DNA of 64,000 nt from Leucobacter exalbidus (GTDB taxonomy: Bacteria > Actinomycetota > Actinomycetes > Actinomycetales > Microbacteriaceae). Below, piece after piece: positions 24,191 to 33,900 of the stretch. A program made the translations under genes and the position numbers. The notes below the pieces were generated by a model that saw nothing but the letters and a program-made list of their open reading frames with translations, did no database searches and was not told where the DNA came from. The first letter of the stretch is position 1; every line of letters starts with the position of its first letter. The stretch covers positions 682,001 through 746,000 of the forward strand of contig NZ_JAFIDA010000001.1 of the NCBI RefSeq assembly GCF_017834145.1. The letters are read 5' to 3'.

Positions 24191-25447
24191 ATGGGTTTCA
24201 TCCAGGCATTTACCGGTTCAGTTGGCGGCATGCTCGCCGATCAATGGATCGACTTCCTCGTGCCACCCGAGAACTTGGCCCCCACCGCGGCACTCTTCCC
24301 CGCAGTAGCCAAGGGCCAGAATGCCGGTCGCGGATCAAACACCCGTGGTTCTGAGAACATCATCACGAATGGTTCGAAGATCGTCGTGCCCGAGGGATAC
24401 GCCCTCATCATGTTCCAGGATGGGCAGCTCACCGGGTTCATCTCCGACCCGGGCGGGTATGAGTATCGCTCCAATGATCCGCAGTCGAAATCGGTGTTTG
24501 CCAGCGACGGCTTTCTCGGCCCGATCATCAAGCAGTCGTGGGAGCGGTTCAAGTTTGGCGGGCAGCCGGCCGCACAGCAGCTCGGGTTCTACGTCAACCT
24601 CAAGGAACTGCCCAACAACAAGTTCGGCACCCAGTCTGAGATCTATTGGGATGATGCGTTCCTCGGCACCCAGGTGGGCGCACTCACCCGCGGCAGCTAC
24701 ACCGCACGCATTGTTGATCCGGTGCTGTTTGTCAAGCAGTTCGTGCCGTACGCTTACTACGGCGCAGATGCCCGTGTCTTTGATTTCACTGACCTCGATA
24801 ACGATGCCGCCGTGCAGCTGTTCAACGAGGTCGTTTCGTCGCTCGCCCCGGCGTTCTCGGCCTACACCAACGATCCATCCAAGGGCAATCGGATGGCCCG
24901 CATTCAGAGCGATTCGCTGGGCTTTGCCCAATCGCTCTCGGCGGCGGTGGAGGCCGGCTACCAGTGGCGCACCGCTCGCGGTCTCGAAATTGTGAGCGTC
25001 GCGATCCAGTCGGTCGAGTACGACGAAGACACCCGCAAGCTGCTCAGCGACGTCAAGAAGGCCGACGCGCTGTCAGGCAACCGCGGTGGCGCGTTCCTGC
25101 AGCAGTCAGTGGCCCGCGGGTTCGAAGCCGCAGGCGAGGCTGGCGGCGGCAACATGGCAATGATGGGCATGGGGCTCGGCATGACCGGGCAGGCCATGAA
25201 CTTCCAGCAGCAGAACCAGCAGGCACCGTACCAAAACCCATTCGACGGCAACCAGCAGGGTGGTCAGCAGGCCGCACCTCCCGCAGCGGCTCCGCCCGCA
25301 GCAGCCCCCGCCGCCGCTCCGGCAGCCGCACCAGCAGCAGCCGAAGATCCGGTCGCCAAGCTCGCTCAGTTCAAGGCCATGCTCGATCAGGGCCTCATCA
25401 CTCCCGAGGACTTCGAAGCGGCAAAAAAGAAAACACTCGGTTTGTAA
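24191..25447 (+). CDS. SPFH-domain protein with C-terminal SHOCT domain (YdjI-like)
   Basis: A 418-residue protein. Residues about 45-300 form an SPFH (band-7-like) domain of the YdjI/'virion core protein' type: SKIVVPEGYALIMFQDGQLT, then GGYEYRSND and ELPNNKFGTQSEIYWDDAFL. A Gln/Pro/Ala-rich linker follows, and the last 32 residues (KLAQFKAMLDQGLITPEDFE) are a SHOCT domain, which commonly binds or oligomerises. There is no transmembrane segment. In Bacillus subtilis, YdjI with the zinc-ribbon protein YdjG helps recruit PspA to the membrane. Here the next gene is a zinc-ribbon membrane protein, which supports the comparison. ATG at 24191 follows GAGGGGG. Confidence 0.85.
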   Translation: MGFIQAFTGSVGGMLADQWIDFLVPPENLAPTAALFPAVAKGQNAGRGSNTRGSENIITNGSKIVVPEGYALIMFQDGQLTGFISDPGGYEYRSNDPQSKSVFASDGFLGPIIKQSWERFKFGGQPAAQQLGFYVNLKELPNNKFGTQSEIYWDDAFLGTQVGALTRGSYTARIVDPVLFVKQFVPYAYYGADARVFDFTDLDNDAAVQLFNEVVSSLAPAFSAYTNDPSKGNRMARIQSDSLGFAQSLSAAVEAGYQWRTARGLEIVSVAIQSVEYDEDTRKLLSDVKKADALSGNRGGAFLQQSVARGFEAAGEAGGGNMAMMGMGLGMTGQAMNFQQQNQQAPYQNPFDGNQQGGQQAAPPAAAPPAAAPAAAPAAAPAAAEDPVAKLAQFKAMLDQGLITPEDFEAAKKKTLGL

Positions 25448-25496
25448 TGCTGGCCGTGAGCCCCGCCCGCCCATGTGACCAGGTGAAGGGTGATTC

Positions 25497-27014
25497 GTGA
25501 ACGAGAACATCGGTAACCCTGCCCAGCAGGTTCCTCCCGTTGCACCGTACGGGGCTCCGCCAGCGCCCACAGCAGTTCCCGGGGCGTTCGCGCCGCCTGC
25601 CGCGGGGCCTCAGGCAGCCCCGGCTCCCCCGAGCCCACAGGTGACCCCAAATCCTCAAGCGACCCCGGCAGCACCAGCAGCCCCGGCACCAGTAACCCCG
25701 GGGCCACTCCCCGGGGATCCGGCGGCTCCTGAGCAGCAACCGCAGCAGCCACCGCAGCAGCCACAGCAGCAGCCACAGCAGCAGCCACAGCAGCAGCCAC
25801 AGGATCAACCCCCGCAGGATCCGCTGTTCACCGAGCCGCCCGGGCCCAGCTACGTCGACACGTCAACGGGCAAGAACGACGGGCTCGACAAGTGCCCCCG
25901 CTGCGGCTCCACCGGGATTTCGCTGCGCCCCGAGACCGGCATGCTGATCTGCCACTTCTGCCGCCACCAGTGGCAAGAAGCAAAGATCACCGAGGCGTTT
26001 TCGCTCGACAGCCCCATCGGTGAGCTGCGCGGCCGGATGCTCGGCACCGGCGCCCAAGCCATCTCAGAAGATGTTTCAGACGTGCTCACCCTTAAGTGCG
26101 GGGCGTGCGGGGCCGAGGTGATCGTCAACACCGGCGAGGCCATGCAGGCCAGATGCCACTGGTGCCGCAACACCCTCTCAGCATCAGAGCAGCTTGCTAA
26201 CGGCGCTGTGCCCGACGGCGTGCTGCCCTTCAGCATCACGCGCGAGGATGCGATCTCTCGGGTCACCGCCTTCGTCAAGAGCCGCAAGTTTTTCGCCCAC
26301 CCCGCGTTCGTACGCGAGTTCGAACCCTCCTCGGTCGTTGGCGTGTATCTGCCGTACCTGGTCGTTGACGCCCATGCACACGCATCACTGCAGGGTGTCG
26401 GTGAGATTCTCACGGGGCAGCGAACAGTGAAACGTGGCGACAACGACACCGTCACGCTCTACAGCGCCGACGTCTACGAGGTGAGCCGCGCATTCAGCAT
26501 GGAGGTTGACGACCTCGTGCTCGAATCCTCGGCAGAACGCGCCGACATGACGATCTTTCGCAACACCAACAACGTCATCAACGCGATTCAGCCCTTCGAC
26601 GTTGAGCACGCCGTGTCATACAACGCCAACTATCTGCGCGGTTTCACCTCTGAGAAACGCGACCTTGATGTTGAAGCGATGGTGCCCCGTGCCGCCGACG
26701 CAACGCTTTCCATCGCTCGCGTACGTGCCCGCGAAGCCGCCCGGGCATACGACCGCGGCATCAGATGGACCGACGAAAGCCTCACGCTGCACGGCACCCG
26801 CTGGGTATCGGTGTATCTGCCGGTGTGGCTATACAGCTACTACCAGCCGCGCGGCGGCACCGGCCAGGGCCTCGTGCACTACGTCGCCGTCAACGGTCGC
26901 ACCGGCGAAACCATGGGCAGCGTGCCGATTCGTCAGGGGCGACTCATCGGCATCTCGGTTGCCATTGGCATCGTGGGCACCATTCTCGGCGGCATCGCCA
27001 GCCTCGTGATTTGA
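25497..27014 (+). CDS. Double zinc-ribbon membrane protein (YdjG/TFIIB-type ribbon)
   Basis: A 505-residue protein. The first 125 residues are Pro/Ala/Gln-rich, with a run of near-identical CAG/CCA codon repeats. Two zinc ribbons follow: CPRCG with CHFC near residue 130, and CGACG with CHWC near residue 200. The central part (about 240-470) is a mixed domain with GVYLPYLVVDAHAHAS and WVSVYLPVWLYSYY, and the end carries one hydrophobic helix (IGISVAIGIVGTILGG). It resembles YdjG, partner of the SPFH protein in Bacillus. GTG at 25497 follows AAGGGTG. It sits 49 bp after the SPFH gene and 16 bp before a small membrane protein. Confidence 0.82.
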   Translation: MNENIGNPAQQVPPVAPYGAPPAPTAVPGAFAPPAAGPQAAPAPPSPQVTPNPQATPAAPAAPAPVTPGPLPGDPAAPEQQPQQPPQQPQQQPQQQPQQQPQDQPPQDPLFTEPPGPSYVDTSTGKNDGLDKCPRCGSTGISLRPETGMLICHFCRHQWQEAKITEAFSLDSPIGELRGRMLGTGAQAISEDVSDVLTLKCGACGAEVIVNTGEAMQARCHWCRNTLSASEQLANGAVPDGVLPFSITREDAISRVTAFVKSRKFFAHPAFVREFEPSSVVGVYLPYLVVDAHAHASLQGVGEILTGQRTVKRGDNDTVTLYSADVYEVSRAFSMEVDDLVLESSAERADMTIFRNTNNVINAIQPFDVEHAVSYNANYLRGFTSEKRDLDVEAMVPRAADATLSIARVRAREAARAYDRGIRWTDESLTLHGTRWVSVYLPVWLYSYYQPRGGTGQGLVHYVAVNGRTGETMGSVPIRQGRLIGISVAIGIVGTILGGIASLVI

Positions 27015-27030
27015 CGCGAAGGACACCATC

Positions 27031-27429
27031 ATGATCGACACGCTCCTCACGCTCACGGCGCTCCCCCTGCCCGCGCTTACTTCCTCAGCGCTTGCTGCCT
27101 CGGCATTTGCGGCCTCGGTGATCGACATCGTCCCTGCGGCCTTCACCGTTTCGATGCCCTGGTCGAGTGACTCCGAGGGCAGTGCCGCGCTGTGGCTGCT
27201 GGGCCCCGGCGCCGGCATCGCGTTCTACATGTTTCATTACCTGCGCTATCGCAACACGAACCAGCGTCACGCCTTCGAACGCGAGACCAAGAACACTGTC
27301 GCCAATGTCACCGGCGACGACCGCTTGGTGGGCCGCGTGCGCGATGTGCAGAACCGCATGGTGCCCGGCGACAACTCTTCGCAGCCGCGCCAGCGCCTGG
27401 GCCAGGCCACCCACGTGACTGAGGAGTGA
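27031..27429 (+). CDS. Small membrane protein, third gene of the SPFH operon
   Basis: A 132-residue protein with a long Ala/Leu-rich hydrophobic start (residues 1-40), a second hydrophobic segment (about 53-68, LWLLGPGAGIAFYMFHY) and a basic, polar C-terminal half (NTNQRHAFERETKN onward). I do not recognise a family. It follows the zinc-ribbon gene by 16 bp and is probably part of the same complex. ATG at 27031 follows GAAGGACACC. Confidence 0.75.
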   Translation: MIDTLLTLTALPLPALTSSALAASAFAASVIDIVPAAFTVSMPWSSDSEGSAALWLLGPGAGIAFYMFHYLRYRNTNQRHAFERETKNTVANVTGDDRLVGRVRDVQNRMVPGDNSSQPRQRLGQATHVTEE

Positions 27430-27534
27430 ACGGCACGCCCGGGGAACCGCGAACAGCGTCGTCGATTTGCAACCGGCACCCGAGGTTGGTGTACAGTAAA
27501 GGAGTTGTCGCGGGAGCATTCCTTCGACTTCAAC

Positions 27535-27610
27535 GGGTCTGTGGCGCAGTTGGTAGCGCACCTGCATGGCATGCAGGGGGTCAGGGGTTCGAATCCCCTC
27601 AGATCCACCA
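27535..27610 (+). tRNA. tRNA-Ala (anticodon GGC)
   Basis: A full cloverleaf can be drawn: the acceptor stem GGGTCTG pairs with CAGATCC (one G-U), the anticodon stem CCTGC/GCAGG encloses loop ATGGCAT with GGC at 27568-27570, and the T-arm is AGGGG-TTCGAAT-CCCCT. CCA is encoded. A T-tract terminator follows at once. Confidence 0.97.
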
Positions 27611-27612
27611 TC

Positions 27613-27657
27613 AACTCCCGGTTGCAGAGCATTCTTGCCTTCGACCGGGAGTTTTTT
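27613..27657 (+). terminator. Intrinsic terminator after tRNA-Ala
   Basis: AACTCCCGGT pairs perfectly with ACCGGGAGTT across a 21-nt loop, and is followed by a T-run. It separates tRNA-Ala from the jetA-like gene. Confidence 0.85.
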
Positions 27658-27706
27658 GTTGCGCTTTCTCGCGTAACCCCACACAATCTCACAAGTTATT
27701 GAGGTG

Positions 27707-29245
27707 ATGACGAACGTGCGTGCTCAAGCTGCGTACCAGCATGCCACTGCTGCGTTCCGAAACCCGACGCTCGACCTGCTGCACGGTCGCTATGCGCCGT
27801 TCGTGGTCGCGAGCCTGTCGCTGTTGTTTAGTGCCGATCGCACCGCGGTCGCCGTGGCCGACGCCCACGTCGAGGTGGCCGAGATCATCGATGAGCTGCG
27901 CACCGCAGGCTACGACGATCTCGACCCGGGCCTGCCCGCTGGCAGCGGCCGCGAGATCTGCCGGTACTGGGTGCGGGTGGGCTGGCTCGTGCCCCAGATC
28001 GAAGACACCGTCGAGGTGTACCGGCTTTCGGCGCAGGCCGTCGGCGCGCTCGAGATCGCTGGCCGCGCCGGCGGCGGGCGCGTCTCGCGATCGCGCGTAC
28101 GCACCCTGCTCGACTCGGTCGATCAGTTGGCGCTGAGCGCAGAAACTGATCCGGATCGTCGCCTCGCTCGCCTCGTAGCTCAGCGCACAGAGATCGATGC
28201 CGAGATCGAGCGTTTGCACGCGGGCGAGATCGATGAGACCGACGACGAGTTGCTACTCGAAGAAGCCGAGAACGTGCTGCACTTGGCCCGCGAGCTGCCC
28301 GCAGATTTCTCGCGGGTCGCCGAGTCAATCAACGCGATGCAGCGTGACGTTGTGGCCGATCTGCGCCGCGATGTTCGCCCGCCAGGCGAGGTGCTGCGCG
28401 AGTACCTGCACCGCGGTCAGCACGTGATGCAGGCCACCCCCGAGGGGCGGGCGTTTGCCGGCGCGCTCAGACTCATCGGTGACCCCGAGCACATTGAGTC
28501 ACTCACCGACCAGGTGCACACGCTGCTTGCGCGCCCCTTTGCGCGGCTGCTCAACGGTGCGCAGCGGGAAGAACTCAGCGCGATTGCGAAGCGTGTGGAG
28601 CAGGGCGTGCAAGAGGTACTCACCGCGCAGCGGCGTGCCTCGCACGTGATCACCGCGCAGGTGCGCACCCATGATCCGGCGCGCGACCGCGAGGTCGATG
28701 ATCTCTTGCGCGGTGTGATGTCGGGCTTGCAGTCGTGGATGCAGGTGTCGCGCCCCACCGACCGTGTGACCCCGCTCGGGCACTTCCCCACCGCCCATAT
28801 TCGTCACCTGCGGCAGACGCTCAGCGACCCGCGGCCGCCGCAGGCTCCCGCGCCGCTGGTGCACGCCGATGACGTGCTGAACCCGCAGAGTGCCCTCGGC
28901 ACCGATTCACGCGAGTGGGGCGGGCCGCACTACCGCGAGCTCGAAGCCCACGTTGCGACGCTCGGTGACGATTTCGATCTGGGTGACGCGTTCACTACCT
29001 CAGATACCCGTCGCCCCGTTGACCTGTTGGGTCTGCTCGAGATCGTGCACGGCAACGGCATGACCGAACGCGACGAGATCACCGTCGTCACGGCTGAGCG
29101 GCCCGACGGCACCACCCGCAAGTTCGCGTTTGTCGGGGTGCAGGCCACCGCCTCCCCCGATGAACACAGTGGCGCGCCTGTCACCGGCGCCGCCGCACCA
29201 GAAATCGTGATCCCCCATCCCACAAAGGACGCCTCAGATGCTTGA
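27707..29245 (+). CDS. jetA: JetA-like kleisin (DUF3375), Wadjet/MksF-type
   Basis: A 512-residue protein of the DUF3375/JetA family, the kleisin-like subunit of Wadjet (JetABCD) and MukF/MksF-type SMC complexes. It opens with [20 protein letters not shown], the conserved DUF3375 start, includes a helical middle ([20 protein letters not shown]) and ends with [20 protein letters not shown]. Kleisins bridge the SMC heads. ATG at 27707 is the likely start, but GTG at 27704 or 27716 is possible because GAGGTG lies very close. Its stop overlaps the jetB-like start by 8 nt. It begins only 50 bp after the tRNA-Ala terminator; composition matches the surroundings. Confidence 0.87.
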   Translation: MTNVRAQAAYQHATAAFRNPTLDLLHGRYAPFVVASLSLLFSADRTAVAVADAHVEVAEIIDELRTAGYDDLDPGLPAGSGREICRYWVRVGWLVPQIEDTVEVYRLSAQAVGALEIAGRAGGGRVSRSRVRTLLDSVDQLALSAETDPDRRLARLVAQRTEIDAEIERLHAGEIDETDDELLLEEAENVLHLARELPADFSRVAESINAMQRDVVADLRRDVRPPGEVLREYLHRGQHVMQATPEGRAFAGALRLIGDPEHIESLTDQVHTLLARPFARLLNGAQREELSAIAKRVEQGVQEVLTAQRRASHVITAQVRTHDPARDREVDDLLRGVMSGLQSWMQVSRPTDRVTPLGHFPTAHIRHLRQTLSDPRPPQAPAPLVHADDVLNPQSALGTDSREWGGPHYRELEAHVATLGDDFDLGDAFTTSDTRRPVDLLGLLEIVHGNGMTERDEITVVTAERPDGTTRKFAFVGVQATASPDEHSGAPVTGAAAPEIVIPHPTKDASDA

Positions 29246-29996
29246 CCCGAGTGACTCCCCCGCCGGTGAGGTTGCACCGTTCATTGACACGGTTGCGATG
29301 GAACAGGATCCGGATCAGTGCTTTGCTGGCGACCGCGGCACGCTCGCTCCTGAGGTGCGTCACGTGCTCGTGCGGCTGCTGCAGCGACGCTTCTTGCTCG
29401 CCGATCGGCACAGCGATGAGTGGGCGGTGCTGCTCGAGCATCAGCCGGTGATCGAGTCGCGTCTGCACGACATGTTCGTGCGGCTCGTGGTCGATCAGGG
29501 CCGCGGGGTGGCCTACAAGCAGCAGGTGCGCTCTGAAGAGATCGACGTGCCGATCTTGCTGCGCGATGAGGCCTACACCCGCTCAGAGACCCTGGTGCTC
29601 GTGTATCTGCGCACAGTGTACCAGCGTGAGTCGACCGTGGGCGAGCCGTCGGTGCGCGTCGATGTCGAAGAAATCGAGCAGACCGTGCTCACTTATTTCA
29701 CCGCCGCCGATGGCGACGTTGCTCGCCGCCAGAAGGCGGTGCGCGCGGCGCTCGCCCGGCTGCGGCAAGAGGGCATCATCACCGAGGAGTCAGAGGGGCG
29801 CTACCTCGTCAGCTCGCTCGTCGAGATCGTGCTGAGCGCTGACCGGCTCCGTGAGCTCAGCAATTGGCTGCGCGCGCAGACCGCGGCGGCTGGCGCGGGT
29901 GACGCATCTGTTTCCGCCGGCGCTGAGCCCCCCGCAGATACTGAGTTCGGCGACACCAGCACCAACACCATCAACCGAGGAGACCTCGCATCGTGA
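29238..29996 (+). CDS. jetB: JetB-like protein (DUF4194), MukE/MksE-type
   Basis: A 252-residue winged-helix protein of the DUF4194/JetB family. It shows [20 protein letters not shown] near the start, [20 protein letters not shown] in the middle, and [20 protein letters not shown] toward the end, the pattern of MukE-like kleisin partners. The last 40 residues are a Gly/Ala/Thr tail. It binds the JetA kleisin in the SMC complex. It overlaps jetA by 8 nt and jetC by 4 nt, so all three should be made together. Confidence 0.86.
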   Translation: MLDPSDSPAGEVAPFIDTVAMEQDPDQCFAGDRGTLAPEVRHVLVRLLQRRFLLADRHSDEWAVLLEHQPVIESRLHDMFVRLVVDQGRGVAYKQQVRSEEIDVPILLRDEAYTRSETLVLVYLRTVYQRESTVGEPSVRVDVEEIEQTVLTYFTAADGDVARRQKAVRAALARLRQEGIITEESEGRYLVSSLVEIVLSADRLRELSNWLRAQTAAAGAGDASVSAGAEPPADTEFGDTSTNTINRGDLAS

Positions 29997-32900
29997 CCAT
30001 GCTCGATACCCTCTTCGGGCTCATCCCCGCAGCTTCTCGCGGCCAGCAATGGCTCGCCCACGAACTTCAGCTCGTCAACTGGGGTGGCTACGACGGCGCC
30101 CATCGCGTACGGTTCTCGCCGGGCGCGACGCTGCTGTGCGGCGGATCAGGCTCAGGCAAGTCCACCCTCATGGACGCCTACATTGCGCTGATGATGCCGC
30201 ACACCACCCCGTTCAACGGGGCCTCAAACGGCGGCGTCACCGGTCGCCCCCGCGGCGAAGACCAGCGCAACATTCTTTCGTACGGGCGCGGCAAGATCGA
30301 TGAGTCGCGCACCGAGCAGGGCACGCGCGTGCGCGTGCTGCGCGGCGACGGCAGCGATACCTGGACGGCGATTGCGATGTCGTGGATCGACCATGACGGG
30401 TCACGCTTCACCGCTGTGCGCGCCTGGTACATTCCGGCTGGCGCCCGCGTGATCGAAGACACCGTGCGCGTGCGCGCGACCGTCGAGGGGGCATTTAACC
30501 TCGCCGATCTCGCGCCGGCCGCCGCGCTGCGCCTCGCCGATGCGCAGGTGCGGGCCGCGGGCCTTGATACCGTGGCTACCGATCGCGAGTTCACCGCACG
30601 GGTGCACTCGGTGCTGGGCATTGGTGCCGCGGGCGCCGGTGCGAAGGCGATGAGCCTGCTCGCCCGCATTCAGGCCGGTCAGCAAATCACCACGGTGGAT
30701 GAGCTGTACAAGCGCATGGTGCTTGAGGAGCCCGATACGCTGGCCGCGGCAGACGCCGTCGTCGCGCACTTTGACGAGCTCGAGGGCACGCGCAGCCGCA
30801 TGGTCACCGCGCAGCGCCAGGTCCATGCGCTGCGCCCCATTCGCGGCATGCGCACCCGCATCGACGAAGCCATCGATCGCCTGCACATCATTGATGAGGT
30901 CGGGCAGCTCTCAGATCAGGGCTCGCTCGTCTCGCTGTGGCGCGCCGACCGCCGCCTCGGGCTGCTGCGCAAGGTCGAGGCCGAGCTGCAGCAGCAGAAG
31001 GTCGCCGCCGATGCCGTGGTGCGTGAGCACCAGGCGCTCGCTGAGACCGCAGGGGCCGAACGTGATGGCCTCGTCGAGGTGCTGCGCGGCGCCGGTGGCG
31101 AACGCATCGAGATCGCAGAGCGTGAGCTGCGCGAGGTCGAACGTCGGCTGACGACGGTACGCCAGGCGCGTGAGCGCTTCGAGGTGCTGTGCTCCACGCT
31201 CGATATTCAGATCACCTCGGCTTCGGCTTTCGGAGCGCTCGTGAGCGAAGCCCGGCTCGAGCTGTCACGTGCCGACGCCAAAGCTGGCGCCCGCGATGCC
31301 TACGCTGAAGCCCGCGCCGAGGTGCGCGAGGCAACGGCGCAGGTGGAGGCCCTCGAGGCTGATCTCACCCACGCGAGCGGCCGCAACGATAATATTCCTG
31401 CCGCGCTGCACGAGGCGCGCATCGCGCTCGCCGAAGCATCGGGCATTGCCGTCAGTGATCTTCCGTTCGTGGGCGAGCTCGTTGAGGTGCGCGCAGAATT
31501 CGAGCCCTGGCGCGACGCCTTTGGGCTGGGGCTGGGCGGCTTTGCCACCACGATCCTCGTCAACGAGGCGCTGCTGCCCAAGTTCCGCGCCGCGATCAAT
31601 GACGTGTGCACCCGGGTGCGCGTGCGCTACGAGGGCGTGCGCGCGGGTCTCCCCCGCCGCACCGATCTTGATCCGGCGACGCTTCCTGGCCGCCTCGACT
31701 ACCGCGAATCGGTGCTCACCGGCTGGCTGCAGGATCGCCTCGATCAGCAGTTCAGCTTCGTCTGCGTCACCGACCCCGGCGAACTCGAGCAGCACCCCCA
31801 GGCCATCACCATCACCGGTCAGCTGTCGCGTGGCCGCCGCGGCTCACACGGTGGCCACGGCAAGGCGAGCGTGCTCGGGTTCTCGAACCAGCGCCGGATC
31901 GAGCAGCTCACCGACCAGATTCTGGCCGCGCGCGCACAGCACGCCGAGTCGGTAGCGCGCGAAGCTGCGGCAGCGGCCAGCCTCGATGCGCTCGATGCGC
32001 AGCACGCCGCGTACGCGAAGGTGGCTGAGCTCACCTGGGAAGAACTCAATGAAGCCCAGGTTGAAAGCGACCGTGCTCGTTGGGCTCAGATCATCGCCGA
32101 CGCTGCCACCGGCAGCGCCGAGATCGCGGGGCTGCAGCAGCAGATTGCCGACGCGAAGAAGCGGGTCGCCAAGCTGCAGCAGGCCACCGGGCGGGCGCAG
32201 GCCGAACAAGAGCGTGTCGCGGCCCACTGGGCCGCCGTCTCTGACGAGGTTGATGCCGCGCAGGCGCTCGTCGATGACGCGGCTGACGCCGCACGCGAGC
32301 TCTCCCCCGCGCAGACCGAGTACCTTGACCACCGGTTCTTGGTGCCCGCAGAGGATGACACCCGTCACAGCAACCTGCTGAGTCGCTTCGACGCGGCTCT
32401 CAACGTCGCCGCCAAGCAGCTGCTCGATGATCGCAGCGCGGCACAGGAGGCGCTCGAGACGCAGCGTGAGGCGCTCGCGCGCACGCTCGACCGGTTCTTG
32501 GAGAACTGGCCGAACCCCAACCTACGAGCAGACCCCGATACGTCGTTCGCCGACTTCGAGCGCATTCTGGCTGAGCTGGAGGCCAGCGGGCTGCACGAGC
32601 TGGAGGCCGAGTGGAAGGACAGCCTGCTCAAGCTGTCTGGCAACGATCTCACGAGCCTCGATTCGGCCCTCGGCCGTGCGCTGCGCGAGATGCGCGAGCG
32701 CATCGACCCGATCAATCAGATCATGCGCGATCTCCCCTTCTACGACGATGATCACCGGCTGCAGATCACCCCGCGTGAGTATCAGACCGATTCACGTCGT
32801 AAGTTCAGGCGCGAGCTGCGCGATGTGCGTGCGTTGATCACCGATGCCGATGAGACGATCGATCGCGAACAGGCCTACGGGCGTATGGAGCGTCTGATCG

Positions 32901-33343
32901 GCCGGATCCGGCGCACCTCGCCCGATTTTAGTGAGCTGATTGACGTGCGCAATCACGTGCGCGTGAGCGCCGAGAAGGTGCACGCCGAAACCGGTGCGCA
33001 CGCCGCGCTCTACGACCACATTGGGGAGAAGTCGGGCGGCGAGTCGCAAGAGCTGATTGCCTTCATTGTGGGCGCTGCGCTGCGGTACCAGCTGGGCGAT
33101 GCCGGCGCCGAGCGCCCCCGCTATGCACCCGTGTTCTTGGATGAGGCGCTGATTAAGGCCGATGCCCACTTCACGAAGCGTGCCATCGGCGCGTGGCGTG
33201 GGCTCGGCTTCCAGCTGGTCATTGGGGCACCCAACGACAAGTACAGTGCGATCGAACCCCACGTTGACGTCGAGTACGACATTTTGAAGGACGCACAGGG
33301 CAGGTCGTGGGCCAAGCCCAAGGTCGGCCTCCCCGCCGCCTAA
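29993..33343 (+). CDS. jetC: JetC-like SMC ATPase (MukB/MksB-type)
   Basis: An 1116-residue ATPase. Walker A is GGSGSGKST at residues 50-58, two long coiled-coil arms (about 300-460 and 640-850) flank a hinge-like centre ([20 protein letters not shown]), and the C-terminal head has the ABC signature SGGES at 1014-1018 and Walker B FLDEA at 1048-1052. These fit JetC of Wadjet, the ATPase that extrudes DNA loops. It is the last gene of the operon: a 24-bp hairpin follows and the next gene (rsfS) is convergent, so no jetD (DUF3322/DUF2220 nuclease) is present here. Confidence 0.9.
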   Translation: MTMLDTLFGLIPAASRGQQWLAHELQLVNWGGYDGAHRVRFSPGATLLCGGSGSGKSTLMDAYIALMMPHTTPFNGASNGGVTGRPRGEDQRNILSYGRGKIDESRTEQGTRVRVLRGDGSDTWTAIAMSWIDHDGSRFTAVRAWYIPAGARVIEDTVRVRATVEGAFNLADLAPAAALRLADAQVRAAGLDTVATDREFTARVHSVLGIGAAGAGAKAMSLLARIQAGQQITTVDELYKRMVLEEPDTLAAADAVVAHFDELEGTRSRMVTAQRQVHALRPIRGMRTRIDEAIDRLHIIDEVGQLSDQGSLVSLWRADRRLGLLRKVEAELQQQKVAADAVVREHQALAETAGAERDGLVEVLRGAGGERIEIAERELREVERRLTTVRQARERFEVLCSTLDIQITSASAFGALVSEARLELSRADAKAGARDAYAEARAEVREATAQVEALEADLTHASGRNDNIPAALHEARIALAEASGIAVSDLPFVGELVEVRAEFEPWRDAFGLGLGGFATTILVNEALLPKFRAAINDVCTRVRVRYEGVRAGLPRRTDLDPATLPGRLDYRESVLTGWLQDRLDQQFSFVCVTDPGELEQHPQAITITGQLSRGRRGSHGGHGKASVLGFSNQRRIEQLTDQILAARAQHAESVAREAAAAASLDALDAQHAAYAKVAELTWEELNEAQVESDRARWAQIIADAATGSAEIAGLQQQIADAKKRVAKLQQATGRAQAEQERVAAHWAAVSDEVDAAQALVDDAADAARELSPAQTEYLDHRFLVPAEDDTRHSNLLSRFDAALNVAAKQLLDDRSAAQEALETQREALARTLDRFLENWPNPNLRADPDTSFADFERILAELEASGLHELEAEWKDSLLKLSGNDLTSLDSALGRALREMRERIDPINQIMRDLPFYDDDHRLQITPREYQTDSRRKFRRELRDVRALITDADETIDREQAYGRMERLIGRIRRTSPDFSELIDVRNHVRVSAEKVHAETGAHAALYDHIGEKSGGESQELIAFIVGAALRYQLGDAGAERPRYAPVFLDEALIKADAHFTKRAIGAWRGLGFQLVIGAPNDKYSAIEPHVDVEYDILKDAQGRSWAKPKVGLPAA

Positions 33344-33352
33344 TACGGGCCT

Positions 33353-33404
33353 AGATACAGCTATCGCGCGGCTCCCAAGAGGGGGCCGCGCGATAGCTGT
33401 ATCT
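33353..33404. terminator. Bidirectional hairpin between jetC and rsfS
   Basis: A 24-bp stem (one G-U pair) with loop AAGA; the outer 20 bp, AGATACAGCTATCGCGCGGC and its complement, are perfect. It is the longest hairpin found in the window and closes both converging transcripts. Confidence 0.9.
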
Positions 33405-33434
33405 GCGGATTGACGCGCAGGCGTGAGCTGCTTA

Positions 33435-33839
33435 TTAAGCGGGCTGCTCGGTTGCCGGCGGCGCGATCAGCATGCTGTTCACATCGATGACGGGGCAATC
33501 CTGCCAGAGACGCTCGAGCTGGTAGAAATCACGCTCTTCGTGGTGGAACACGTGCACGATGATGTCGCCGAAATCAATCAGCACCCACCGGCCAGTGGCG
33601 CGACCCTCACGGCGAACCGTGCGAATGCCTGCGGCGTTCATTTCGTCTTCGATCTCGTCTGAGATCGCCTGCACGTTGCGCTCGACACTTCCCGAGAGGA
33701 CGAGGAAGACATCGGCGAGGCCGAAGTTCTCGGCAACGTCAAGCGCGACGGGCGAAGTTGCGCCCTTTGCGTCTGCGGCGCGTACGGCTACGGTGAGCGC
33801 GTCAAGCACTTCTTGGCTGAGGTTTGTTACGTTTTCCAG
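33435..33839 (-). CDS. rsfS: Ribosomal silencing factor RsfS
   Basis: A 134-residue RsfS/Iojap protein: ALDVAENFGLADVFLVLSGS, then NVQAISDEIEDEM, RREGRATGRWVLIDFGDIIV and HVFHHEERDFYQLERLW. It binds ribosomal protein uL14 and blocks subunit joining when nutrients are scarce. The open frame runs far upstream into the previous gene, but no ATG, GTG or TTG lies at a useful position. CTG at 33839 is 6 nt after CAGGAG and gives the family N-terminus, so a CTG start is proposed. The gene belongs to the nadD-hyp-rsfS cluster common in actinomycetes. Confidence 0.85.
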   Translation of the reverse strand: MENVTNLSQEVLDALTVAVRAADAKGATSPVALDVAENFGLADVFLVLSGSVERNVQAISDEIEDEMNAAGIRTVRREGRATGRWVLIDFGDIIVHVFHHEERDFYQLERLWQDCPVIDVNSMLIAPPATEQPA

Positions 33840-33900
33840 GGTGTACTCCTGTGTGGATTCGGTGGCATTGCTGCCAGATGATGTGCGTGTCGGGCGCGAA

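Noticed and set aside
27535-33404. Integration of the Jet operon at tRNA-Ala through an att repeat
   Set aside because: No copy of the tRNA 3' end was seen after jetC, there is no integrase, and base composition does not differ from the flanks.
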